From positions 7,188,016 through 7,252,015 of the forward strand of contig NC_080070.1 in assembly GCF_949987535.1 (NCBI RefSeq): a DNA stretch of 64,000 bases, read 5' to 3'. Positions 1-9,841 of the stretch are shown here, piece after piece. The stretch's first letter is position 1. The number at the start of each line of letters is the position of its first letter. Under the pieces are notes generated by a model. That model worked only from the letters and a program-made list of their open reading frames with translations. It was not told where the DNA came from and did no database searches. Made by a program: the position numbers and the translations under genes. This DNA is from Balaenoptera acutorostrata (taxonomy: Eukaryota; Chordata; Mammalia; Artiodactyla; Balaenopteridae).

Positions 1-53
1 GAACACGTTCTGGATTCTCTTGTCCTCCCCCCACCCCACCCCCGCCCTCTCAG

Positions 54-305
54 CTCACGACGGGATCGTGATTAAGATCGAGGTGCAGACCAACGACGAG
101 GGCTCCGAGAGTCTGGAGACACCGGAGCCCCTGATGGGCCAGGTGGAGGAGCATGGCTTCCAGGACTCGGACCTGGGGGACCCGTGCGGCGAGCAGCCGG
201 ACCTGGACATGCAGGAGCCGGAAAACCCGCTGGAGGCGTCCACGGAGAGCTCAGGCGAGTTCAGTGAGCTCAAGCAGATGCTGGTGCAGCAGAGAAACTG
301 CGCGG
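54..305 (+). CDS. ZNF777: ZNF777 penultimate coding exon (internal exon; gene starts outside the window)
   Basis: This is an internal coding exon of a KRAB-type zinc-finger transcription factor, a presumed nuclear DNA-binding regulator. A pyrimidine-rich tract ends in CAG at 51-53 and a consensus GTGAGT donor starts at 306. The exon is 252 bp, exactly 84 codons, and is phase 1 at both ends: the first two bases finish a codon begun upstream, and base 305 starts a codon finished in the next exon. The peptide opens AHDGIVIKIE, is rich in Asp/Glu, and ends in the helix-like SELKQMLVQQRNCA. It carries no zinc finger, and the KRAB exons must lie upstream of base 1. Joining to 3,521 restores frame as ...NCAEGIVIKTE. 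The ZNF777 assignment rests on recognising this segment together with the nine-finger exon downstream. A paralogue of the same 7q36 family (ZNF746, ZNF282, ZNF398) is the alternative, but less likely. Confidence 0.88.
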
Positions 306-3300
306 GTGAGTGGGGGGCTGGGGCCTGTGGGGCAGCCGCGGTCTCCTTTAGAGGGGTGCTGAGGGCTCAACAGGTGTGACGGAACCAAGCACGGCCTTAG
401 CTACAGCTTCCCTGCCTCGGGATTTAAAAGCATCCGTCTCCCGGCAAGGAAGGAGGGTGTTCACAGCCAAAGGCCGGGTCAGGTGAGGACATCAGGGGCT
501 GGCGGAGATCATCTCTCCGGCCCCCTCCCTCTACAGGCAGAGAAGGTCTCACACTAGTGGCAATGCTAGAACTTCCATCTCCCGACGCGTCCTTCGTCAC
601 TCCCTTGTCACACTGGAAGCCTCAACTGGCTTGAAGATTTCCACTCTTGAAGAGCACATCTTTGTAAATGGCCGAGGCTGCTTTTTCTGGTAGAATCTAG
701 GCATCATTTTTGTTTAATCACAAAACCTCAGGGTCACCATTCTGCACATTCTTGCTCCCTGTGAGGACAAGGAAACAGTGAGGAAGTGGGCTTGCAGCAG
801 CACAGCCAGGACATCTTTTGTGGTCAATTTTGTGATGCTAAGCCGTCCTTGCAGGCCTGAGAAAAGCCCTGTCTGATCATCGTGGTGTATTTTTTTAAAT
901 ACACTACTAGACTTAGCCGCTATTTTATTCAGGAATTTTACAACTATATTCATAAATGAAGTGAACCTGAACTTTTCTGGAATCATCATTAAGATTATAC
1001 TAGACTTATCAAAGGAACTGGGAAGCTTTTGCTCTTTTTTCTGTATCCTAAAAATAATGTGTAAGATAGGAATTCTGTGTGCTCCTTGAAAATTTGGTAG
1101 AACCCACTTGGATTTTGGTTTTTGTCTGTATGTTTTGTTTATGTGCAAAAGAGTCAATTGACAAGATGAAAACTTTAGGAAAGTAATATCATATCAATTA
1201 TCATATTTTAATATCATGACCATATGATATCAAAGTTATATCAATAATCATATCAATATATTATTTATACTTAGAAATGTATCCACATCCATTTTATTTA
1301 GGTTTTTTTAAAGTATTATTTTGATGATTAAAAAAATTTTTTTTCATTTTATTTTATTCCCTTGCAGTTTGTCTTTTTGCACGTAAAATATGGACATTCT
1401 TCTTGGTCAAAAGATGGGTATCTAACTCCTTATATTTAAATAATTGCATGATACTTGAGAAATCTTCTTAATATACCATGTTGTCTTTCATTAGAGAATA
1501 GTGAAAGACACAAGGCAAATTGTGAGAATTCGTTGAATGGGAGCTTCATAAGAGCAATTCCAGATTGCCCTTTGAACACTCCCATTAATTCTGTTAGTAC
1601 CATTTAGTGATATTGTAAGCTTTTTGTGGGATTTCGAGACCTGAATTTTAGGGCCAACTGTTTCATTCTTATTTCATTAAGAAAAAACAACTTGGAAACT
1701 CAAGGAGAGTTTAAATCTTCCAAGGCCCATATTTCCCCCTCTGCCTTTCATAAACAACCCTATTTTCAGGATAAACACCAGGGCAATGAGTTACCAACCT
1801 CTGAAGCTGCTTCCTCCTTCCTGATCTTTTAAGCATCGTGTTCCAGGGATGTTCTGGGTCACTTCCTGCTGAGAGTCCTAACAGGACCGAGGCAGCATTG
1901 TCTTACGACGGGAGGCCTGAGCTGGGACTTGGCACACCTGTGTTCTCATTTTAACACTGCCACCTACTGGGTGCAGAGGAGTAGCTGGAAGTGCTGTGGC
2001 CTAGTGGTCACTGACAAACTTGAAGACCTTGGCCAGGTCACGAACACTGTGCCAGCTTCAGTTTCCTTATCAGTTGAGGGGACAGACTAGCTGGTCCTTA
2101 AATTGCAAGCTCTGAAAAGGTCTGACTTTATTTATTTGAAGACATTACTTGATAGTGCCAAGCTCGGATGCCCCAAGTCTGTGAAATGGGGATAATTCTT
2201 GCTTGACGTCTCCCATAAGGTATTGTAAACATGAGAGAGCATAGGTGTGAGGTGCTTTGAAAAAGTTCTCATTTGTTTGCTTTTGAGAATTCTGCAAATG
2301 CAGACTATTACAGCATTGCATCTTCCATCTCACGGGTGGACTCAAAAGTGAATGACTTTCTCATGTCACACAAAGTCGGCAACTAAAAATAGAGCTCCCC
2401 AATTAAGTGTTTAGGGAGGGCCAGGTAAGTTCAAGGCACCTGAGAAAATTCAAATAGGTGCTGGAGGCCTCTCCTTTTCTCTCGGACTTACATTCTCCAG
2501 GGACCCTGTAGAACAGCCAACATCTTAGGTCCTAAAGGGCCAGGCTAGAGGGCGGAGGGCCGGCGGCGGAGGAGGACATCCACCATTTGGGGTGTTCGTG
2601 GAACACTCACCGCGTGTGGGGCATTGCACACCCGAGCTTGTGGCAAAGGCAGAGGAAACCCCCCACCCCAGCTTCAGGGTCAGGGCTGGTAGAGTCTGTG
2701 CAGTGAGTCATGCACCTGTGCAGGTGAGGTGCCCCGTCAGGAGACGGGGTTCTTAAGTCTCGGGGAGGTGCCCCCGCATGTGCTCGCGGCTTGGGGGGCT
2801 TGAAGGATGCAGGTTGGGATGGTCAAGCAAGGTTGTCAGGAGGAGACAGGATTGGAGTGGGGTGTTACGTAATGGGCACGATTTGGAGACACGGAGGAGG
2901 GTCAGTAAAGGCACCTGAGGAGAACTCTCCAGGTGAGTCCAGGAAAGGAGACCAGCGAGGCCGAGCAGAGTTCGGGGAGACGGGACCGCAGAGGGGGGAC
3001 GAGGCTGGGAAATTGATGAGTCACGACCCTTTAGACTCTGACGGTAGAAACCCAATCCTCAAGTGGCTTAAGTAAGAAAGGGGTGTTTATCGGCTTGGAG
3101 AGTTGGTAGGTCCTCGAGCATGCCAACCTCAGGCGCCCTGGACCCGCTGCCTCTCCGGAGGGTTCTGCGTCTAGGTTCCTTCTTTCCTGCCGGTCCCTGC
3201 CCGCCAGTGGCGTCGGGCGATGGGCACACGCAGCGCCCGCGTCCCACCACGAGGATGCCGTCGTCCCTGAGCCCATTTTAGGCCTGGGCTCCTTCCTGAG

Positions 3301-3520
3301 CCAAGCTCCGCAGCCGGCCTGGCTTCCCTGGGCCGCGGGAGCGGGAAGCTGCATTTTCCCGAAGGAAGGCCTTGGGGCGGACGATGCCCACGCAGTGCCG
3401 TGGGCGAGGGCGAAGCGGGGCTTGCCTCCTCCGGGGTAGGGGCGTCAGGCAACACCTAACGGCGTCTTGTCTCTCTCTCTCTCTCTCTCCCCTGTCCCGC
3501 GTCCCGCGTCCCCGGAGCAG
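306..3520 (+). other. ZNF777: Last intron of ZNF777
   Basis: The intron runs from a GTGAGT donor at 306 to a CAG acceptor at 3,518-3,520, preceded by a CT-dinucleotide run (about 3,473-3,490). The middle is AT-rich (about 880-1,700) and shows no clear gene. Sequence near 1,935-2,110 and 2,145-2,345 looks like old MIR SINE. The last 500 bp becomes CpG-rich as it approaches the terminal exon. The short reading frames here lack conserved character and were not called. Confidence 0.82.
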
Positions 3521-4850
3521 AGGGGATTGTGATCAAGACGGAGGAGCAGGAGGAGGAGGAGGAAGAGGAGGAGGAGGACGAGCTGCCGCAGCACTTGCAG
3601 TCCCTCGGGCAGCTGTCCGGGAGGTATGAGGCCGCCATGTACCCGACCCCCCTGCCCGGGGAGCTGTCCCCCGAGGGCGAGGAGAGCCCCCCGCCGCTGC
3701 AGCTGGGGAACCCAGCGGTGAAGAGGCTGGCGCCCCCGTCGCACGGCGAGCGGCACCCGGGCGAGAACCGGGGCGCGGCCAGCCAGCAGCAGCGGAACCG
3801 CCGCGGCGAGCGGCCCTTCACGTGCATGGAGTGCGGCAAGAGCTTCCGGCTTAAGATCAACCTCATCATCCACCAGCGCAACCACATCAAGGAGGGGCCG
3901 TACGAGTGCGCCGAGTGCGAGGTCAGCTTCCGGCACAAGCAGCAGCTCACGCTGCACCAGCGCATCCACCGCGTCCGCGGCGGCTACGCCTCGCCCGAGC
4001 GCGGGCCCGGCTTCGCCCCCAAGCACGCGCTCAAGCCGCGCCCCAAGTCGCCCAGCTCGGGCAGCGGCGGCGGCGGCCCCAAGCCCTACAAGTGTCCCGA
4101 GTGCGACAGCAGCTTCAGCCACAAGTCCAGCCTCACCAAGCACCAGATCACGCACACGGGCGAGCGGCCCTACACGTGCCCCGAGTGCAAGAAGAGCTTC
4201 CGCCTGCACATCAGCCTGGTCATCCACCAGCGCGTGCACGCGGGCAAGCACGAGGTCTCCTTCATCTGCAGCCTGTGCGGCAAGAGCTTCAGCCGCCCGT
4301 CGCACCTGCTGCGCCACCAGCGGACTCACACGGGCGAGCGGCCCTTCAAGTGCCCTGAGTGCGAGAAGAGCTTCAGCGAGAAGTCCAAGCTCACCAACCA
4401 CTGCCGCGTGCACTCGCGCGAGCGGCCGCACGCCTGCCCCGAGTGCGGCAAGAGCTTCATCCGCAAGCACCACCTGCTGGAGCACCGGCGCATCCACACG
4501 GGCGAGCGGCCCTACCACTGCGCCGAGTGCGGCAAGCGCTTCACGCAGAAGCACCACCTGCTGGAGCACCAGCGCGCGCACACCGGCGAGCGGCCCTACC
4601 CCTGCACGCACTGCGCCAAGTGCTTCCGCTACAAGCAGTCGCTCAAGTACCACCTGCGGACCCACACGGGCGAGTGAGCGCGGGCCGCCCCGTCGCCCGG
4701 CCCGAGCCCGGCGGGCGGGGACGGGGCGCCTCCGAGCCCCTTTGCTGTGAGCCCCCCTCTCCCTTCGCCCCTCCTCCCAAGGACGCGGGGTAGTGAGACC
4801 AGGTCGCTGGCTGCCGCGTTTCCCCCGGGGCCCCAGGGGGGGAGCGCGGA
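3130..4850. promoter_or_regulatory. CpG-rich block over the ZNF777 terminal exon
   Basis: CpG density is high from about 3,130 through the zinc-finger exon and its 3' UTR. Much of it follows from GC-biased codons in the finger array. It is therefore probably an intragenic CpG island, not a promoter. No TATA box or start-site evidence was seen. Confidence 0.5.
3521..4677 (+). CDS. ZNF777: ZNF777 terminal exon: acidic linker plus nine C2H2 zinc fingers
   Basis: This exon encodes the DNA-binding C-terminus of ZNF777 and ends at TGA 4,675-4,677. It begins in phase 1; its first two bases complete a Glu codon with base 305. After GIVIKTE comes an acidic run of mostly Glu codons (about 3,541-3,585), then a proline-rich linker. 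Nine C2H2 fingers follow. Fingers 1-2 lie at 3,817-3,885 and 3,901-3,969. A Gly/Ser/Pro spacer of about 39 residues comes next, then fingers 3-9 from 4,087 to 4,665. All have the C-x2-C...H-x3-H pattern, and several are joined by the canonical HTGERPY/F linker. Linkers 4-5 (AGKHEVSF) and 6-7 (SRERPH) deviate. The protein stops only three residues after the last His, which fits the ZNF777 C-terminus I recall. There is no frameshift. The exon is strongly GC-biased at third positions. Confidence 0.93.
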
Positions 4851-4910
4851 CCTGGGGAACCCCTTCGGGCTGTTAATTTCCTTGACAATAAAATGGATGA
4901 AACCAATCAG
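4678..4910 (+). other. ZNF777: ZNF777 3' UTR
   Basis: This is GC-rich sequence directly after the stop codon, leading to an AATAAA hexamer at 4,887. Cleavage would be expected roughly 10-30 bases after the hexamer, so the 3' UTR is only about 230 bases. The exact end is inferred. Confidence 0.7.
4887..4892 (+). terminator. ZNF777: Poly(A) signal AATAAA of ZNF777
   Basis: A canonical AATAAA lies 210 bases after the ZNF777 stop codon and is the first hexamer downstream of it. The context is CTTGACAATAAAATGG. The position suits 3' end formation of the zinc-finger transcript. Confidence 0.8.
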
Positions 4911-7264
4911 CACGGGGGGCGTGATTTGGCCGTCGGCCACTCGGAGGGGCGGGGCGGGGCCACTTAGTAGGGGATAGAACTTTATAATTACGTTTTGGAT
5001 ACTGTGGTTCTATTTGATAATAATAGAGTAATTTTTAAAAGACGAGCGTTTCCTGTTTGCCGTTTTTGTTTGGTTTTGAAGGGGGGGGGTTTGAGAAGGT
5101 GGCCGAGGGGCGTGTGCCTAGTGTCAGTGGACAGGTTCTGTTCAGTCTTTTTCTGTGCTCATCCCCCGGGTTGGGTGGTGAAGGGGGCGCAGATCCCGCC
5201 CTTATAAAGCCGGAAAGGAGAGGCAGGCCTGAGCAGCCTGACATGTGAATGAGCCTGCGGGAGGGTGGAGCTCCCGGCGCAGACCGTCCCTGCGCTCTGG
5301 TGTCGGGAGGACAGCGGGGTTCAGGAGGGAGGAGGGAGAGTGACAGGTTTGGAAGGTACTGGAAAGACCGGCAGCAGAAGCTGGGCACCTCCCGCAGGCC
5401 CAGGAAGCCCTCCCGCCTGGCTTGAAAAGCAGCTGGTGATGGGGTGGCGTGCCCGCGGTGCAGGGAGGCGTAGGGAAGGGGTGCCTCTGCACCTGGTGCC
5501 AATCTTTGGGAAAGCCACAAAAGGCGCCAGTCAGAACACTTTTTATTTGCATGTTGCACCCAAATTACTCTCCTTCGACTTGTTAAATGCATCAGTGCAC
5601 CCTCATTTTGCTAGGTATTCATTCATTTCCAATCACCCTCCAGTGGGGCACCGAAAAAGAAACTGGGGGCAAATTATGTTGCCCACAGAGCGATCTGCTC
5701 TTGTTCTGCTCCTGGGCTTGACAGTGACCCAGAGAGATTCAGACAGTTTGAAGGGACGGTTCATGGAGGCTAGCGGAGTGCCTGGCTCAGCCATGTGAAC
5801 TGGGGACGCCAGACTTCTAACTGAAGGCAGAGCACCTGAGAGCCAAGAGCTGCTGAAGGTAGTGAGTCTGGGGGCGGAGAGGGGAGGACAGATATTTAAA
5901 GGGGGTTAGGAATTCAGAGGGCAGAGTTGCTACATTATTGACTTTGAAGGGGCTGTAGAGGTAGGTCATCAACGCCCTCCTTTATAAAGATGCGTAAAGT
6001 CAGGCACAGAGAGGGGAAGCGATGGCCCAAGATCTCCTATTGGAAAGGATATGATTTGTTGGTTTACACTGAAATTTTCTAAAAGGATGGTAGGACACCA
6101 GGGCTGGCAGCCAGAGGGAGGGTTAGAGGGCCGGGCTGACGTGAAGGGCTGGAGAGGGGGCCATTCTGGGTCCTGACCTGCAGAACCGGCTGGAGAGTAG
6201 ATTCAGATCTAGGAGCAAGTCGGTAGGTTTGCGTATGGGAAACACCTAAGTGCCAAGCGCGAGATAAATGCACTGCCGACCGCGGGAGGACGCGGCATAG
6301 ACACAGCGTAGCTTCTGTGCAGAGGTGGGATCCGAGCTGGAGAATTTCACAGATGAGAGGAATGAGGAAGGCCTTCCAGCTGTGGGTATTCTCGAAGGCG
6401 GAAGTGTGGAAAGTGGGCCCAACTGAATCAGGGATCAGTGACTGATTAAACCCACTGAGCTGGAGAAAGGGCTTGTGGAGAGAAAACAGGGCCAGACAAG
6501 CTGGCTGGGAGTAGACGTGGGTGCAGGGGAGTCTCGGATCTGAGACTGGAGAGTGTGGAGTTTGAATTTGATCATGTAGGAGATGCCATTGCCAATCGCT
6601 GAGCAGGAGAGAGACGGGTGCAAGTGGGTATCGGGAGGCTGCAGCCAATGGGGATGGGGACAGTCTGTAGCCAGACGTATGGGGGGAACTAGCCGTGGTC
6701 AGTGGACGGGTCCGAGGACAATGCATCTGGTGCTGGAGGTTGGAGGCGTGACAGAGGAAATGGCTCTTTTGAACACCAGGATGTGTGAAGCCTCGAAGAG
6801 ATGTGGGCAGAGGTATTTTGGAGATACTTGGGGGAAGGCCACTGCTGCTCAAAATCTTTACTAGTCCTGGAATTTGAGAACCGGAGAGTGCTGGGGGCGA
6901 TCAGACCTGAGTGCGAGACCGTGGTCGTTTCCGGTGAAATACAAGGTGGAAACTCAGAGAGTAACTTCCTTTGGTACCAGGGCATCCTCAGAGCACTGTG
7001 GGCTCTGTGGGAACCGTGCCTGTGAGCCTTTCTTTTCCTAGGAAATCTGGTTTATAAAGGCTTCAATATAGTCAAAGACTGGTACGTCTTATGGGCTGTC
7101 AGGGGTCCACTGTGCCCCGACCTCCCTTGGCTTGAACCCCCTCTTCATGCCCTTTCCTCCTCGCGGCCCAGCTCCCTGGGCTCCAAGTCATCTCTCCCTT
7201 GTCCCGACTCCCGAACACCATCGTGACTCTCGCTCTCCATCTGCCGTAACCTCTGACAGTGGTC

Positions 7265-7475
7265 ACGGACCAACATCAAACGGGGGCTCACTACAGTGTA
7301 GACGGACCCTGGAGTCGAACAGATGTGGATTTAAACATGATGGTCGTGTGGCCTTGAACAAGCTAATTAACAGACCATGTCCTCATCTGTTAACTGGGGA
7401 CAATGAGCCATTGTTCTGAGGCTTAATAACAACGCGGTAAATATGCAGCAAAGACGTGGGCACATCCTAAGGTCT
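7265..7475 (+). repeat. MIR SINE
   Basis: The order of motifs is that of a diverged MIR: a 'GGTCGTGTGGCCTTGAACAA' core, a 'CTCATCTGTTAACTGGGGA' block, then an AT-rich tail. Boundaries are approximate. Confidence 0.7.
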
Positions 7476-7874
7476 GAATAAAAATTTGCTAGTTTCAGAT
7501 TAGCTTATGGCTAATGACAGCTTAACTTGGTAAAAGCAGAAGTTCGGGCAGGTAGTGGGATAGTGTTGTGTCCCAAAAGAATGAAGCTCTGAGAAGGCAA
7601 TTTCCCCACCAGCCAGAAGCAGAAAATGACTTTGGTGTGAGGACGCGCAAGTCCAATCACGCAGACAACTACCCCTTGGTCTTGAAGTCGGAGCAGACAG
7701 GGGTTAAAACTCACGTCTCAGCCACATGCCAGCATCTGCAGTGGGTAGTACACGCCTTCCTGGTTATCCCGTACCCTCACGGCGCTTTCCCCGGGGTCCC
7801 TTAACTTAATTAGAAAGCCAGACTTTCAAACTCCTGAACTGTCAGTTGCCATTGGCCCCATGGAGTAGTGTGCC

Positions 7875-8090
7875 AAATATAATAATTGCCATTTATTGAA
7901 GGCTTCTTACTTTTGAAGCCTTGACGTACCTTCGCAGGCTTCATAGCTCGGATGTGTGCACCGCACGCTCATTTTATAGGTGAAGAGCTTGAGGCCCAGA
8001 GAGGGTAAGTTGGCCCAGAGTCACACAGCAACCACACTGCAGAGCCAAGATCTGAAGTCGTCTTGACTCCAAAGCCCATGTGTTTGGCCA
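7875..8090 (-). repeat. MIR SINE, minus orientation
   Basis: It reads 'AATTGCCATTTATTGAAGGC', then 'TTTTATAGGTGAAGAGCTTG', then a 'CAGAGTCACACAGC' block. This is the reverse complement of the MIR layout. Boundaries are approximate. Confidence 0.7.
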
Positions 8091-9030
8091 CATAACCAAA
8101 TAACCCAAATGGTTACTGACAAAAGAGAAGTCAGAGCCTCTTTCAAATTATTCCATTTTACCCTCAGATTTTAAAAATTAAGACAATTAGGGGAACCAAT
8201 ATACCGAGCAGAACATGCTCTGTGCCATCCATTTGCCAAAATCATGAACATAGTAAGAGTAAAAAAGAATTTTAGAGGCTTTGGCCTTAGTGTCGTGGAG
8301 CCCGTGTTTGCAGCTGGAGAAAAGAAGACGGGGAGGAGCGCGTGGTCGGTGCCGGGCTCGCTCACCCGGGCAGGGGCAGCGAAGGGAGCGGGCCGTGGGG
8401 CGGGCACCTTAGAGGATGCTCGTTGCCACACAGACGCCCGTATTTATTAGGCACCCCTCGTGTGCAAAGCGTTGTACTGGGCTCCATGGAGAAACACAAA
8501 AGGATTAGGAAACCCTCCGCTGCCTTGACAGCACTTCAAATCCGGTGGAGACTGCAGCCTAATTCTCCAGACTGAACCTTTGGGGTCTGGAAAGCTGACG
8601 GAGACCTTCAGGCCACTGTCTGGGCAGGAAGAGCCACACCGCCGTCTCTTCTCTGACCCTCCTTTCAGACAGGGTAGCTTTAGCCAGGTGTCTGTGGGGA
8701 CCTTTCCTGAGGCCATGTTGTGGCAGCTCCTCAGATTAAGGGATCAGGGACGGAGGCCTCCAGGCCCTACTGTTGCCAGGGCAACAGTGAGTCAGGCCAA
8801 GGCCTCTCCTCCAGCTTTCTGGAAAGCATTGCGGCTGCTGAAGCCTCTTACTGCTTCCCAGGCATAGTGGGGACTTCTAGATTTAAATTTTTGATAAATC
8901 AGTTCTGCACTGACCACTTCTAGTTGGGTTCTTTGAAACGGGTATTTTTAGTTAAAGCATAATAGAATCTAATCCTTCTATTTCTATTTTCTACCAAAGG
9001 TAACCCCAGGCTAAAATAATTTTTCTAAGC

Positions 9031-9172
9031 AAGAAAAGAAAGGAAGGGAGAGAGGGAGGGAAGAAGGAAAGAAGGAAGGAAGGAAGGGAGGAAGGAAGGA
9101 AGGAAGGGAGGAAGGAAGGGAGGAAGGAAGGAAGGGAGGAAGGAAGGGAGGAAGGGAAAAAGAAAAAAAAAA
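9031..9172. repeat. (GGAA)n purine-rich microsatellite
   Basis: About 140 bp of GGAA/GAAGG/GGGA units sit on the + strand, ending in an A-rich run. Some units are interrupted by extra G. Such tracts are length-polymorphic, and GGAA arrays can bind ETS-family factors, but nothing here shows that use. Confidence 0.9.
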
Positions 9173-9244
9173 TAAGTTAAACCGAGTACTACTGATAGTG
9201 AGTGGCTTTACGTGAAAACTTCCCATCAGAAATCAGACCTAGCG

Positions 9245-9430
9245 CTGAGTTTATTAGGGATGATAATAATTACCGCTATGATTCATTGGGTCTTACCATG
9301 TTCCAGGCACTGCGCTAAGTAAACGCTTTCATTTCATTTTCTCTTTTGACAACCTGTGAAATCGGTATTATATACCCTTTTACAATGAAGTTCGGAGCGG
9401 TTAAGCGATTAGCCCAAGGTCACACGGCCA
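9245..9430 (-). repeat. MIR SINE, minus orientation
   Basis: Successive blocks 'GATAATAATTACCGCTATGA', 'CATGTTCCAGGCACTGCGCT' and 'GCCCAAGGTCACACGGCCAG' match the reverse complement of MIR. Its end is cut close to the CHR SINE that follows. Confidence 0.75.
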
Positions 9431-9522
9431 GAATTTAAAAGTCAAGTGTGTGCTGTTAACTGCCGTTGGAGACTGCCTCCCAATTTCTTCTACGTGGATC
9501 CTTAATAAAGAAGGCAAAACAG

Positions 9523-9826
9523 GGCTTCCCTGGTGGTGCAGTGGTTGAGAGTCTGCCTGCCAATGCAGGGGACACAGGTTCGAGCCCTGGTCTGGAAAGA
9601 TCCCACATGCCCCGGAGCGACTAGGCCCGTGAGCCACAATTACTGAGCCTGCGCGTCTGGAGCCTGTGCTCCGCAACAAGAGAGGCCGCGATAGTGAGAG
9701 GCCCGCGCACCGCGATGAAGAGTGGCCCCCGCTTGCCACAACTGGAGAAAGCCCTCGCACAGAAACGAAGACCCAACACAGCCAAAAACAAATTAATTAA
9801 TTAAATTTTAAAAAAAAAAAAAAAAG
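9523..9826 (+). repeat. CHR-2-type cetacean SINE
   Basis: A full-length tRNA-derived SINE opens GGCTTCCCTGGTGGTGCAG, contains a degenerate B-box (GGTTCGAGCCC) and ends in an A-rich tail. It is flanked by a 15-bp perfect target duplication, AAGAAGGCAAAACAG, at 9,508-9,522 and 9,827-9,841. The intact duplication argues for a fairly recent insertion. Confidence 0.93.
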
Positions 9827-9841
9827 AAGAAGGCAAAACAG

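Larger units (their letters stand above)
4911..9030. other. Intergenic stretch downstream of ZNF777
   Basis: No gene is supported here. The stretch contains MIR-like pieces (about 5,925-6,060, 7,265-7,475, 7,875-8,090) and otherwise apparently unique, moderately GC-rich sequence. Reading frames of up to 257 codons (minus strand, 6,079-6,852) have no domain, biased composition or flanking gene signals that would support them. Confidence 0.6.

Noticed and set aside
3445..4665. 406-codon minus-strand reading frame across the zinc-finger exon
   Set aside because: It is the antisense of a GC-biased finger array, low-complexity (Ala, Leu, Val, Gly), with no domain, and is fully explained by codon bias of ZNF777.
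3906..4793. Two long + strand out-of-frame readings (3,906-4,358 and 4,359-4,793)
   Set aside because: They are frame-shifted readings of the same finger array, rich in Ala, Pro and Arg, with no support as separate genes.
6079..6852. 257-codon minus frame
   Set aside because: It lies in unannotated intergenic sequence with no domain and no splice or promoter context; treated as chance.
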